In this document: positions 10,443 through 20,170 of the stretch, in pieces | Layout of the letters: every line of letters starts with the position of its first letter | Numbering within the stretch: position 1 is the stretch's first letter | DNA from: an uncultured Muribaculaceae bacterium | GTDB lineage: Bacteria > Bacteroidota > Bacteroidia > Bacteroidales > Muribaculaceae | Assembly: GCA_947174635.1 (NCBI GenBank) | Contig: CAMWJS010000002.1 | Span: forward strand, 62,001-126,000 | Direction of reading: 5' to 3' | Length of the DNA stretch: 64,000 nucleotides | Notes under the pieces: model-generated | What the model was told of the DNA's origin: nothing | The model's database searches: none | The model's input: only the letters and a program-made list of their open reading frames with translations | Position numbers and translations under genes: made by a program

Positions 10443-11719
10443 TGTTCGGTGTTTTCGTCCCCCATCTCTTTCACACCGATTAGTTCGAGGCGTGTGGCGC
10501 TCTTTCGGAGTATTTCAAAGCGCAGGTTTTCAAGTATGATTACCTCTCCCTCCTCGGGTATGGCTCCCGTGGAGTGAAGGATATAGCCCATGAGGGTCTG
10601 GTATTCGTCGTCCTCGGGTATGTCGAGATGGAATGTGTCGTTGAGGGTGGTGATTTCGATGCGGCCGGAGAACTCGTATGAGCCGTCGGGAAGGCGTCGT
10701 GCGGTCAGGCGTGCATGGTCATGCTCGTCCTGTATGTCGCCGAAAATTTCCTCCACGAGGTCCTCGAGCGTCACCATGCCTGATGTGCCTCCGAACTCGT
10801 CGACTACTATCGCTATGGAACGTTTTTCCGACAGCAGGCGGCGCATCATCTTGTTGGCGAGCACTGTCTCGGGGGAGAATATCACCTCCTTGAGCCGTGT
10901 GCGCCAGTCTATGTCGGTGTGAAACAGTTCCGACACATGGATATATCCAAGGATATTGTCGATATCCTCCTTGTATACAATCAGTTTCGACCGTCCCGAC
11001 GAGGTGAACAGACGGCAAAGCTCCTCGCGGTCGACGCGGTCGATGTCGACGGCGAATATCTCGTTGCGCGGAGTCATGCAGTCGCGCAGGTGTGTGCTTG
11101 AGAAGTCGAGGGCATTGTGGAATATCTTTACTTCGTTCTCGATGGTCTCCTTCTTTTCCTCCACATCGTCGATGGTGCGTTCGAGATACTGGTTGAGGTC
11201 GCCTACCGAGAGGAGTCCCGACGCTGCCTGTTCGTCGCTTACGCCGAATAGCTTCATCATAGCTCTCGACAGCCATGTCGTGAACAGTGATATGGGGTAG
11301 AGTATCGCGTAGATGGCGAGCATCGGAAGCGCGAAAAATTTAATCGACGCGTTGGGATTGATGCGGAATATTGTTTTAGGGAAAAACTCTCCGGCGAGCA
11401 ATATCACTCCGGTCGATACGAGTGTCTGTATCAGAAGCACGGGAAATTCGCCGACACCGGCCTCGATAAGCGGTTCCTCGAGAAATTTAGCGAATCCCAT
11501 GCCATAGATTACGAGGGCTATGTTGTTGCCCACGAGGATGGTCGAGATGAAAAACTCGGGATGCCGGTAAAAGATGTTGAGGGCGCGGCTGATAGGTCCT
11601 CCCATCTTTACATCAAGCTCGGTGCGCACACGGTCGGAGGTGACGTATGCGATTTCGACACCCGAAAAGAGCGCCGAGAATATGAGTGAGACAAGGGTGA
11701 TGATTATCCAGGTGACCAT
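10439..11719 (-). CDS. Hemolysin/CNNM-CorC family transporter with CBS pair
   Basis: DUF21 N-terminus, CBS region (MTPRNEIFAVD...IDNILGYIHVSEL), C-terminal TTLNDTFHLDIPEDDEYQTLMGYILH; overlaps the adenosyltransferase start by 4 bp. Confidence 0.9.
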   Translation of the reverse strand: MVTWIIITLVSLIFSALFSGVEIAYVTSDRVRTELDVKMGGPISRALNIFYRHPEFFISTILVGNNIALVIYGMGFAKFLEEPLIEAGVGEFPVLLIQTLVSTGVILLAGEFFPKTIFRINPNASIKFFALPMLAIYAILYPISLFTTWLSRAMMKLFGVSDEQAASGLLSVGDLNQYLERTIDDVEEKKETIENEVKIFHNALDFSSTHLRDCMTPRNEIFAVDIDRVDREELCRLFTSSGRSKLIVYKEDIDNILGYIHVSELFHTDIDWRTRLKEVIFSPETVLANKMMRRLLSEKRSIAIVVDEFGGTSGMVTLEDLVEEIFGDIQDEHDHARLTARRLPDGSYEFSGRIEITTLNDTFHLDIPEDDEYQTLMGYILHSTGAIPEEGEVIILENLRFEILRKSATRLELIGVKEMGDENTEQ

Positions 11720-11727
11720 ATTTTATC

Positions 11728-12624
11728 TTATTTCATTTTGGATGGGTGTTGAGCGGGTACAGCTTTTTCTTCCGAGAGTCTGACTTCCTGTATCTCATTG
11801 ATTGCCTTTACGCGTTCGAGGGAGCCCGGTACCGGAGTGCGTTGCTGCGGATTTGCCTGACGGGTGTTGCGGCTGCCGGGGATGTGTCCTCCCGGAGTTA
11901 CCGGCGCCGGCGCCGGTGTCGGCGTGTAGCCGTTGCGTGGCCTGGGCGGACGGCGGCGTGCCACTCCCGTTGCCATGGAATCGGCCGGGGCGGCTGCCAC
12001 ACTGTCGGGCTCGGCTTCCGTTTCCGCGTTGCGGTCGCGGTTCAGTTCGCTCGCAGGTATTATCATCGACGGACGGTGCACCACATAGTCCGATATGCGT
12101 TCATCAGATATGAAACCGTAGCCTTCGATTATGCGGTCCGATTTCTCGATGTGTATGAACGAGTCGGAGTACATCTTGTGGTCGGCCGTGTTCCAGAAGA
12201 GATGCTGGGTGAGAAACCTGTCGCCATATTCGTTGTTGATGCGCACGTTGCCCACAAGTTCCCATAGCTTCTGTACGCTCAGGTATATCGCCGAGTCGCA
12301 TTCAAACGTGGCGACAACACCCATGTCGTTGTCAAACTTCTCGCCGTACAGACCCTCGGGAAATTTCCAGTTGGGCTCTTTCGCCTCGTCAAACACATAC
12401 CACTGCGTTGTCTCTATGTAATAGCGCGTGTATCCGGAGTCCGACACATAGGAAGTGGCGTCGGAGGTATACATCGTTGGGGTTGTCTCCGGGTCGTAGT
12501 CGACAGGTGTGGCGGTCTCCTCCTCTTTCTTGCCGGTAGCAATCATGACGCCGATGGCGGCAATCACGATAAGTGCCCACCAGCGTTTTTTTTGCGGCAA
12601 AAATTTTTTGAAGGATTTCGACAT
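11728..12624 (-). CDS. lptC: LPS export ABC transporter periplasmic protein LptC-like
   Basis: N-terminal TM plus LptC-like beta pattern (YIETTQWYVFDEAKEPNWKFPEGLYGEKFD...LVGNVRI); Pro-rich tail. Confidence 0.75.
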   Translation of the reverse strand: MSKSFKKFLPQKKRWWALIVIAAIGVMIATGKKEEETATPVDYDPETTPTMYTSDATSYVSDSGYTRYYIETTQWYVFDEAKEPNWKFPEGLYGEKFDNDMGVVATFECDSAIYLSVQKLWELVGNVRINNEYGDRFLTQHLFWNTADHKMYSDSFIHIEKSDRIIEGYGFISDERISDYVVHRPSMIIPASELNRDRNAETEAEPDSVAAAPADSMATGVARRRPPRPRNGYTPTPAPAPVTPGGHIPGSRNTRQANPQQRTPVPGSLERVKAINEIQEVRLSEEKAVPAQHPSKMK

Positions 12625-12664
12625 GCCTGCTGCAGTTTCGTTTATGCGATGCTCTTCGTGCCGG

Positions 12665-13933
12665 CTACTGAATCTTGTTCTGCCAGAACCAGAGTTCGTT
12701 GAAGTTGATGCCCAGTGTTATCTGGAAATAGTTCTCTGTCACGAGTTTGACAGGCGATGACTGACGGCGGCGGTATTCGAATCCGAGGTTCACCACAGTC
12801 TTGGTGTAGCGGTTGACGGGAGTGGGCAGTCCGAAACCGAATGACACGCCGATATCATTGACATTGTTGTCGCCTACCATGATATAATCGCGGTTGTAGA
12901 GCACACCCGCACGGTAGCGCACGCGTTTGAGATAGCTGCCGCGGGGGTCGGGCATATACTGGAGTCCGAAGTTCACTTTCCAGCGGTTGTCGAATTTTGT
13001 CGCCTCGAAGCCATCGAGCACAGCTGTCTTGGCATCGCGCCACGGCTGGTATGTGAAGTCGATTTCGGCCATCAGCCGGTTGTTCCACTGATAGTTGAGG
13101 CCGGCGCCAAATGTCGCCGGACGCGAATAGTTGCCTTTCAGATGGGTGTATCCCACTGTGTCGGGCTTGTTTGAAGTCGTGGTCACGTCGTAATATACGC
13201 CGTAGGTCTTGCCGCGGAAATCCTTGCCGGGAGAGTAGACCACACCGAGAGTAGCGCGGTGCTTCGACCCTATGTTGACCGAATACTGAGCACCGAACCG
13301 CAGGTCGTAGTCACGCACCTCGAGCACTCTCTCGAATAGTGTGGTCGAAGAGTTGTCGGTGGTCAGATATGTATCGTTTATAAGATTGCCGAACAGGTAT
13401 GAGACGTTGGCGCCGACAGTGAATCCTTTAAACAGCTTGCCGCTGACTCCTACATAAAGCTCGTTGATTGAGCCGCTGCCCTGATGGGCCTCTTCGCCGT
13501 TGACAATCTCTTCGCCGAAAGCATATCCCACTTCGGAGTAGGGGAGGAAACCGACGCTTCCGCCCATGTATTTGCCAAGAGGAAACTGTATCGACAGATA
13601 GTCCAGACCTCCGGTGAGCTTGTTGCCCGACTCATTGCCCTGCTTGAGATTGACGCTTTTCAAGTCAACGCCCATGTCGAAGAGGAATGTCAGGGTGTCG
13701 ATGGCAGCATATGATGCGGGGTTCATTGAGTTGATCTGGCGACCGTTGTTCATGGCGTAACCAATCCCTCCCATAGCGCGCTGCGTGGAGGACGCATGGT
13801 CGTTGAGCGTGCCGTAGCCGAAGCGGGAGTAGGGCGACACAACATTGTTCTGGGCCGTTGCAGAGCCTGCGCAGATTGATGCCAGCGCTACGGCCAGGGC
13901 CATAAGTACCGTGTTAAAGCGGATTTTTTTCAT
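12665..13933 (-). CDS. Outer membrane beta-barrel protein (FadL/OmpP1-like)
   Basis: Signal peptide; SPYSRFGYGTLNDHASSTQRAMGGIGYAM...; alternating beta strand composition. Confidence 0.7.
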   Translation of the reverse strand: MKKIRFNTVLMALAVALASICAGSATAQNNVVSPYSRFGYGTLNDHASSTQRAMGGIGYAMNNGRQINSMNPASYAAIDTLTFLFDMGVDLKSVNLKQGNESGNKLTGGLDYLSIQFPLGKYMGGSVGFLPYSEVGYAFGEEIVNGEEAHQGSGSINELYVGVSGKLFKGFTVGANVSYLFGNLINDTYLTTDNSSTTLFERVLEVRDYDLRFGAQYSVNIGSKHRATLGVVYSPGKDFRGKTYGVYYDVTTTSNKPDTVGYTHLKGNYSRPATFGAGLNYQWNNRLMAEIDFTYQPWRDAKTAVLDGFEATKFDNRWKVNFGLQYMPDPRGSYLKRVRYRAGVLYNRDYIMVGDNNVNDIGVSFGFGLPTPVNRYTKTVVNLGFEYRRRQSSPVKLVTENYFQITLGINFNELWFWQNKIQ

Positions 13934-14642
13934 TATATTGCAATATTCTGTTTAGACCTCTGTTTACAAGCAGCGGGCAAAGTTGCGCGTCAAAGTCGAG
14001 AGCCTGCGCGACCCGCTCGCTCCAGCCTCCGGTGAGCAGGGTGAGCCCTTTGCCCTCCATCAGCGAATGATAATATGCCACCTCGGCGACAACGCCGTAG
14101 AATGCGCCCGAACGCATGGCGGTGGCGGTCGATGTGCCGCATCTCGGCGTATCGCCTACGCTTGCCACTTCCGGGAGCGCTTTGGTGAAGGTATGCATGG
14201 CACGCAGGCGCATGCCTATGCCCGGAGCTATGTTGCCTCCGATGAAGTTGCCCTCGGCATCGATGCGGTCGTAGGTGACGCAGGTGCCTATGTCTGCCAC
14301 GAGAAGCTCGCGGCCGGGGTAGAGGGTATGCGCGCCGATGGCGGCTGCGATGCGGTCTACGCCCAGAGTCTCGGGCGTGGCATACATGTTGCCGGTCGGA
14401 AGCGGAGTCGATGCGGTCAGCGTCAGCAGCCGGATGCCGCGTTGGCCGAGCATATCCTCAAGTCCGTCAATCGGACCGGCCACCGAACAGATTGCGGCGC
14501 GGTCGAATGTCAGTTCTCCGATAGCCCGGAGAAGAGTGCCGTTGTCGGCATTGAATAGTGTCGATGTCGATGTCGGCTCCGTGCCCTCCCAGAGCACCAG
14601 CTTGGTCGTGGTGTTGCCTCGGTCGATGGTGAGATTTATCAT
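13914..14642 (-). CDS. coaX: Type III pantothenate kinase
   Basis: IDRGNTTTKLVLWEG; VDRIAAAIGAH; DIGTCVTYDRID; GGNIAPGIGMRLRAMH. Confidence 0.93.
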   Translation of the reverse strand: MINLTIDRGNTTTKLVLWEGTEPTSTSTLFNADNGTLLRAIGELTFDRAAICSVAGPIDGLEDMLGQRGIRLLTLTASTPLPTGNMYATPETLGVDRIAAAIGAHTLYPGRELLVADIGTCVTYDRIDAEGNFIGGNIAPGIGMRLRAMHTFTKALPEVASVGDTPRCGTSTATAMRSGAFYGVVAEVAYYHSLMEGKGLTLLTGGWSERVAQALDFDAQLCPLLVNRGLNRILQYNEKNPL

Positions 14643-15017
14643 TGATGTTTTCTATTATACACACTGTGGCAGTGTGTTATGAACCGGCTCCCGTCAGGAA
14701 GCCGCAGGCGAATGTGACAAATTCAAATTCAACCGACAAAGTTAATAAATTGAATGATACCTTTCCAAAAAAAATCGTTAATAATATCAAAGTATCCGCA
14801 TTTCCCTCTTTTTCTCAATAATTCTTTGTGGATTTGCGTATAAGCTCTGTAATAAAGCGCAAATATAAGACTTATATATACCATCCCGGTGAAAAATATT
14901 TGTTTTTAGGGAGAAAGTTAACGTAAGTTGTTGTATCTTTGTATGATATTTCCGTTTGCAGGCCGATAGTGATTATTGGCGCGGCGGATTTCCTTAAAAA
15001 ATAAAAATTTATACAAA

Positions 15018-16778
15018 ATGACATTTGAAGAATTAGGAGTAAGCGAGCCGCTGTTGAAGGCTGTTGAAGAACTTGGTTTTGAGCAGCCGATGCCGGTGCA
15101 GGCGCAGGTGATACCCCATCTGCTCAGTAAAGAGGGTGACGTCGTGGCGCTGGCTCAGACCGGTACGGGCAAGACCGCCGCATTCGGATTGCCGGTGCTA
15201 CAGCGCATCGATCCGACAAAACACACGCCGCAGGCTCTTATCCTCGCCCCGACGCGTGAACTGTGCCTTCAGATAGCATCTGACCTGGCCGACTTCTCCA
15301 AGTATCTTCCCGATGTCAAGGTGCTGCCTGTCTACGGCGGTTCGAGTATCGAGAGCCAGATGCGCTCGCTGCGTGGAGGCGTGCAGATCATAGTCGCCAC
15401 CCCGGGACGTCTCATTGACCTTATCAAGCGCGGTGTCGCCAAACTCGGCGACGTCCACACCGTCATACTCGACGAGGCCGACGAAATGCTCAACATGGGC
15501 TTTCTCGACTCAATCAACGAAATCCTTGACCATGTGCCTTCGGAGCGCAAGATGCTGATGTTCTCGGCAACGATGCCCGCCGAAATCGGAAAGATAGCTA
15601 AAAAATATATGCACGACCCGGTGGAATTTGTCGTAGGCACACGCAACGAGGGCGCCACTAATGTGAAGCACGTCTACTATATGGTCAACGCGCGCGACAA
15701 ATACCTCGCGCTCAAACGCATCGTCGACTATTCGCCCAATATCTACGGCATCATCTTCTGCCGCACCCGCCGCGACACTCAGGAGATTGCCGACCGCCTC
15801 TGTCAGGAGGGTTACAATGCCGAGGCGCTGCACGGCGACCTTTCGCAGCAGCAGCGCGACATCGTGATGAAGAAATTCCGCGACCGCGTGGTTAGGATAC
15901 TTGTAGCCACCGACGTGGCTGCACGCGGACTTGATGTAGACGACCTGACCCACGTCATCAACTACGGACTCCCCGAGGATACCGCCGTCTATACCCACCG
16001 CTCCGGACGTACGGGCCGCGCAGGCAAGACCGGCGTGTCGATAGCCATAATCCACTCCCGCGAGAAGGGACGCCTGCGCGACATCGAGCGCATCATCGGC
16101 AAGAAGTTCGAACGCAAGGAGGTGCCGACTCCCGAGCAGATTATCGAGAAACAGCTCTATTCGCTTGCCGACCGCATCGAGAAAGTGCAGGTCAACGAGG
16201 CCGAGATGGAGCGATATCTTCCCGGTGTCATCAAGAAACTTGGCTGGCTCACTGCCGAGGACCTCATCCGCCGTGTGCTTTCACTTGAGTTCCAGCGCCT
16301 TCTCGACTACTACAAGGATGCTCCTTCCATCGATTTCATCGACGAGAAGCCTGCCAGGAAAGAGAAAAAAGAGAAAGCCGCTCCCCGCACCGACAAGGAG
16401 AAGGACCGCCGTACCGCCGAAAAGGGTATGGAGCGCGTCTACATCAATCTCGGCAAGAACGACGGTTTCTACGCCGGCAATCTCATCGACATGCTCAACA
16501 AGACCATCGAGGGCGCGCGTGTCGATGTCGGACGCATCGACCTCATGCCGGGCTATTCGCTGTTCGACATAAAGAAGAAAGACGCCCAGCGGGTGGTGCA
16601 TGCGCTCAAAGGGCTTGACTTCATGGGAAAACGCGTGTATAGCGAAATCGCTGAGGCTGACAAAGACTATGCGCGTGCCGCCACACGAAAGGCGCGTGAG
16701 AGCCGAAACGGTGACGCTCCCAATCCCTTCTTCGATAAAAAAGGGAAAGGCGCAGGTAGGAAATCCCGAAAAAAATAA
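15018..16778 (+). CDS. DEAD/DEAH-box RNA helicase
   Basis: Motifs AQTGTGKTAA, DEAD, SAT, HRSGRTGRAG; C-terminal RNA-binding (DbpA-like) region. The ORF track starts at TTG 14976; ATG at 15018 is preferred. Confidence 0.95.
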   Translation: MTFEELGVSEPLLKAVEELGFEQPMPVQAQVIPHLLSKEGDVVALAQTGTGKTAAFGLPVLQRIDPTKHTPQALILAPTRELCLQIASDLADFSKYLPDVKVLPVYGGSSIESQMRSLRGGVQIIVATPGRLIDLIKRGVAKLGDVHTVILDEADEMLNMGFLDSINEILDHVPSERKMLMFSATMPAEIGKIAKKYMHDPVEFVVGTRNEGATNVKHVYYMVNARDKYLALKRIVDYSPNIYGIIFCRTRRDTQEIADRLCQEGYNAEALHGDLSQQQRDIVMKKFRDRVVRILVATDVAARGLDVDDLTHVINYGLPEDTAVYTHRSGRTGRAGKTGVSIAIIHSREKGRLRDIERIIGKKFERKEVPTPEQIIEKQLYSLADRIEKVQVNEAEMERYLPGVIKKLGWLTAEDLIRRVLSLEFQRLLDYYKDAPSIDFIDEKPARKEKKEKAAPRTDKEKDRRTAEKGMERVYINLGKNDGFYAGNLIDMLNKTIEGARVDVGRIDLMPGYSLFDIKKKDAQRVVHALKGLDFMGKRVYSEIAEADKDYARAATRKARESRNGDAPNPFFDKKGKGAGRKSRKK

Positions 16779-16862
16779 TCATATTTGCAAACATAACCCG
16801 CCGACGGCGTCCAGTGGAGGTAATTCCCCGGACGTCGGGCGGACTAACGATAAAATTTAACG

Positions 16863-17495
16863 ATGTTACGGTTTCTTATTTCATTGGTTGCCCTGTTGGG
16901 CGTTGCTTCGATGTCGGCGCAGATGACGCCGCGCAGCGTTGTGACTACCGCTCCTGAAAAAGTGTTGCTCACAATCGATGCTTCCACCCTTCTCGACATG
17001 CTTGACTATTATGAGAACGGCGTGGCGCGTACGGTCAGGAACAAGATGGGTGAGGACGCTGTAATCACCGAAATGACAGGCTCTACCGTCACTATCGCTA
17101 CCGGAGAGGCCCATAGCATCACGTTTGCCATTCTGCCGTACGGAAAATCGTCGGTAATCATGGTAATCGACCGTGTCGACACTCCCGATACCGATGCCGT
17201 AATATCGTTCTATGACTCACGCTGGAAGCCGCTTGACTCACGCAAGCTGCTGCGCACTCCCGCACTTGCCGACTGGGTCGGCAAGGTTTCTGCCGAACGT
17301 ATGCGCGAGATTGAGAATGCGCTTCCGTTCCTGATGGCCGACGCGCAGTACAATCCTGACACGGCCACACTGTCCTTTACGCCGCAGACCTCGGGATATG
17401 TGTCGGTCGAGAATGCCGATAAAGTGAAAGAGGCTCTTGCACCGCGGCTCGACTATGTATGGTCGGGCAAATCATTCAAACCGGTGAAGCGATGA
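16863..17495 (+). CDS. DUF3256 family protein
   Basis: Signal peptide; small protein of the type found directly upstream of xseA in Bacteroidales; stop overlaps xseA start (ATGA). Confidence 0.65.
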   Translation: MLRFLISLVALLGVASMSAQMTPRSVVTTAPEKVLLTIDASTLLDMLDYYENGVARTVRNKMGEDAVITEMTGSTVTIATGEAHSITFAILPYGKSSVIMVIDRVDTPDTDAVISFYDSRWKPLDSRKLLRTPALADWVGKVSAERMREIENALPFLMADAQYNPDTATLSFTPQTSGYVSVENADKVKEALAPRLDYVWSGKSFKPVKR

Positions 17496-18835
17496 GCCAG
17501 TTACCCCGCAATACGGAAATTGTTGCTGCCGACGGACATGCCGACGGCAAGTCGATGACGATATCGCAGCTGTGCGTCCTCCTGCAGAAACTTGTCAAAG
17601 TGCCTCAGGTCACCGACGTATGGGTCGTCGGCGAGCTGTCTGACTTCGGCCTGCGCGGTGGCCACTGCTATGCCGACCTTGTCGAAAAGGACGACGAGGG
17701 GCGTCCCCTTGCCAAAATACCGCTGCGCATCTGGAACTACCTGTTCAACAGTCTTAACGCCAAGTTTCTCGGCGGCACAGGGCAACCGCTCGCCAACGGA
17801 CTTAAAGTCAAAGTCTGCGTCGCTCCGAGCATTCACAAACTCTACGGACTTTCTGTAATCGCCTCGGACATTGACCCGGCCTATACCATGGGCGACCTGC
17901 TGCGACGCCGCAAAGAGATTATCGACCGCCTTACCCGCGAGGGGGTAATCGACCTGAACCGGAGCCTTGCATGGCCCGACGTGCCTACGCGCCTCGCTGT
18001 CATATCTTCGCCCAACGCCGCAGGCTACGGCGACTTCCTCAATCAGCTTTACGGCAATGAGCCGCACATTCGTTTCACGGTCAAGCTCTTCGAGGCTATG
18101 ATGCAGGGAGAGAAGGCCCGTCCGACCATCCTTGCGGCTCTTGAGCGCATCGCCGCCGAGGCCGACCGGTGGGACGGTGTCGTCATCATCCGTGGCGGCG
18201 GAGCGTCGCTCGACCTGCAATGCTTCGAGGACTATGACCTTGCCGCAGCAGTGGCGCAGTTCCCGCTGCCCGTTATGATAGGCATAGGCCACGAGCGCGA
18301 CATCACCGTGCTCGACTACGTGGCCAACCGCCGCGTCAAGACCCCTACTGCGGCAGCCGAATGGTTTATCAAGCGCGGCGAGTCGCTTCTCAACCGTCTC
18401 AACTCCATCGGCAGCGCTCTGCTGCAGCGCGCCACCGACCTGATGGCAGCCGAAAAGGAGCAGCTGAGCTATTTCGAAGGCGTCATCTCGGTGTTCCCGC
18501 TCAATGCCTTGCGTCATGCCGACGCACGTCTCGGTGCGAGCATAAGCGCCCTGTCAGGTATCACCGCGCGACGCATACTTCCCGCCATAGAAAAAATCAA
18601 CGCCACAGAGGCGCAGCTGGCACGTGCTGCGGAAATGGCCGTGGCGAAACAGCGCGACCGTCTTGACGCCGACAGCCGCCTGCTCAGGGCGCTGTCGCCG
18701 CAGGCCGTACTCGCCCGCGGATACTCAGTGACCCGTTGCGACGGACGCATACTGACCGACGCCGCAACAGTGGCGAGCGGTACACGTCTGACCACGCAAC
18801 TTGCCTCAGGCGAAATAACATCAATAGTTGAATAA
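17492..18835 (+). CDS. xseA: Exodeoxyribonuclease VII large subunit
   Basis: VWVVGELSDF; FLNQLYGNEPHIRFTVKLFEAMMQGEKA; RGGGASLDLQCFEDYDLA; GHERDITVLD. Start chosen at ATG 17492 (ATGA overlap). Confidence 0.93.
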   Translation: MSQLPRNTEIVAADGHADGKSMTISQLCVLLQKLVKVPQVTDVWVVGELSDFGLRGGHCYADLVEKDDEGRPLAKIPLRIWNYLFNSLNAKFLGGTGQPLANGLKVKVCVAPSIHKLYGLSVIASDIDPAYTMGDLLRRRKEIIDRLTREGVIDLNRSLAWPDVPTRLAVISSPNAAGYGDFLNQLYGNEPHIRFTVKLFEAMMQGEKARPTILAALERIAAEADRWDGVVIIRGGGASLDLQCFEDYDLAAAVAQFPLPVMIGIGHERDITVLDYVANRRVKTPTAAAEWFIKRGESLLNRLNSIGSALLQRATDLMAAEKEQLSYFEGVISVFPLNALRHADARLGASISALSGITARRILPAIEKINATEAQLARAAEMAVAKQRDRLDADSRLLRALSPQAVLARGYSVTRCDGRILTDAATVASGTRLTTQLASGEITSIVE

Positions 18836-18839
18836 CAAA

Positions 18840-18875
18840 AGCAGGGATACGATACATTGTGTCCGCATCCCTGCT
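18840..18875 (+). terminator. Hairpin between xseA and xseB
   Basis: AGCAGGGAT...ATCCCTGCT 9-bp perfect stem plus inner pairs. Confidence 0.5.
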
Positions 18876-18890
18876 CTATAAAATTGCAAT

Positions 18891-19112
18891 ATGGAAATAT
18901 CGAAAACCGACGTAAAGGAAATGTCATACCGCGATGCCGTCAACGAACTCGACGCCATACTGCGCGAAATGCAAAGCGACAACTGCGACATCGACAAACT
19001 CTCGGCGATGACACGCCGCGCCACCGAACTGATAGCCGAATGCCGCAACCGCCTGACCGCCACCGACGAGGAGCTCCGCAACATCCTCGCCTCCCTCACC
19101 CCCAAATCATAA
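18891..19112 (+). CDS. xseB: Exodeoxyribonuclease VII small subunit
   Basis: SYRDAVNELDAILREMQSDNCDIDKLSAMTRRATELIAECRNRL typical XseB coiled coil; adjacent to xseA. Confidence 0.9.
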   Translation: MEISKTDVKEMSYRDAVNELDAILREMQSDNCDIDKLSAMTRRATELIAECRNRLTATDEELRNILASLTPKS

Positions 19113-19113
19113 C

Positions 19114-19171
19114 CATCCCCACAATCTCCGGCAACTGCGCCAAGCCAGCAAAATCATCCCCACAATCTCCG
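19114..19171. repeat. Direct repeat pair CATCCCCACAATCTCCG (19114-19130 and 19155-19171)
   Basis: Two identical 17-bp copies, 41 bp apart, between xseB and the 9-bp array. Confidence 0.85.
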
Positions 19172-19172
19172 T

Positions 19173-19217
19173 CCGACCTGTCGGACCTGTCTGACCCGTC
19201 TGACCGGTCTGACAGTA
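19173..19217. repeat. 9-bp-period degenerate tandem array (CCGACCTGT CGGACCTGT CTGACCCGT CTGACCGGT CTGACAGTA)
   Basis: Five consecutive 9-mers, TCNGA core recurring every 9 bp. Confidence 0.85.
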
Positions 19218-19361
19218 TTATATGAGTCAGCTGTCTCTGTGCTGTTTCCGCCCCTCTTGTCGTAGTCAGTGGCAAGCGGTGAAAAGCTCCAGAGATAATG
19301 AGTCGTGTTGTCGATGGAAGGGCCTACGGATTCGGCCGTCAGCGCGGTGTTGGCACTATGT

Positions 19362-19844
19362 TTACAGAGCTTTGATTAGCAGGGCGGTGGCCTGGGAGGC
19401 GATGCCTTCCTTGCGTCCTGTGAAGCCGAGGCGCTCGGTAGTGGTGGCCTTGACCGATACGCGGTCGGCGCTGATGCCGAGGTCGTCGGCGAGAGTGGTT
19501 ATCATCTGCGGGATGTAGGGGAGAAGTTTGGGTGCCTGGGCTATGATGGTGACATCGACATTCGATATCGAATAGCCGCGCTCCTCAATCATGCTGACCA
19601 CCTTGCGCAGAAGCACGCGCGAGTCGACACCGCGGTATTCCTCGGCCGTGTCGGGAAAATGGTAGCCGATATCGCGCAGAGCGAGTGCGCCGAGCAGCGC
19701 GTCGCATAGCGCATGTATCGCCACGTCGGCGTCGCTGTGGCCCAAAAGTCCGAGCTCAAATGGTATTTTTACTCCGCATAGCCATAGTTCCCGCTCCGGA
19801 GCGAAGCGGTGCACGTCAAATCCGTTTCCTACGCGTATATCCAT
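19362..19844 (-). CDS. ispF: 2-C-methyl-D-erythritol 2,4-cyclodiphosphate synthase
   Basis: [41 protein letters not shown]. Confidence 0.96.
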   Translation of the reverse strand: MDIRVGNGFDVHRFAPERELWLCGVKIPFELGLLGHSDADVAIHALCDALLGALALRDIGYHFPDTAEEYRGVDSRVLLRKVVSMIEERGYSISNVDVTIIAQAPKLLPYIPQMITTLADDLGISADRVSVKATTTERLGFTGRKEGIASQATALLIKAL

Positions 19845-19914
19845 AGTTATGATTTATGATGCTATAAAAAATTGTACAATAATACTTGTCGGATTGTGAT
19901 TTAAGCAGAGTTGA

Positions 19915-19948
19915 CCGGGGCGGGGGCGTCTCGCCCCCGTGGTATTAT
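19915..19948. repeat. Half copy of the GGGGCGGGGGCGTCTCGCCCCCG element
   Basis: 34/34 identical to 34047-34080. Confidence 0.95.
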
Positions 19949-20029
19949 CCTTTGCTACTTAAAATCACTGAGTCTGTTGCAGAACCTAACATGTTAAGGC
20001 ATGTCGGAGACATGCTGATTGTGATGAAA

Positions 20030-20170
20030 GGGGGTGTTGCAGAACTCCAAAACGTAGGGACGCACGGCTCGTGCGTCCGCAAAACAGTGCTGATTATTAA
20101 CCTTTTACCGGACGCACGAGCCGTGCGTCCCTACATCGCAAACCGAAATTTTGGAGTTCTGCAACACCCT
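20030..20170. repeat. Nested inverted repeat element: outer GGGTGTTGCAGAACTCCAAAA/TTTTGGAGTTCTGCAACACCC, inner GTAGGGACGCACGGCTCGTGCGTCCG/CGGACGCACGAGCCGTGCGTCCCTAC
   Basis: Arms read directly in sequence; each inner arm is itself a palindrome GGACGCACG-NNN-CGTGCGTCC. Confidence 0.95.

Noticed and set aside
17501-18517. 338-aa minus-strand ORF
   Set aside because: Fully antisense to xseA; shadow ORF.
19113-19217. Mini CRISPR-like array
   Set aside because: Repeat units are 9 bp without spacers, plus one 17-bp direct duplication; no cas genes in the window.
18857-19225. 122-aa ORF with SDLSDPSDRSDS tail
   Set aside because: Overlaps xseB in another frame; the peptide repeat simply reflects the 9-bp DNA array.
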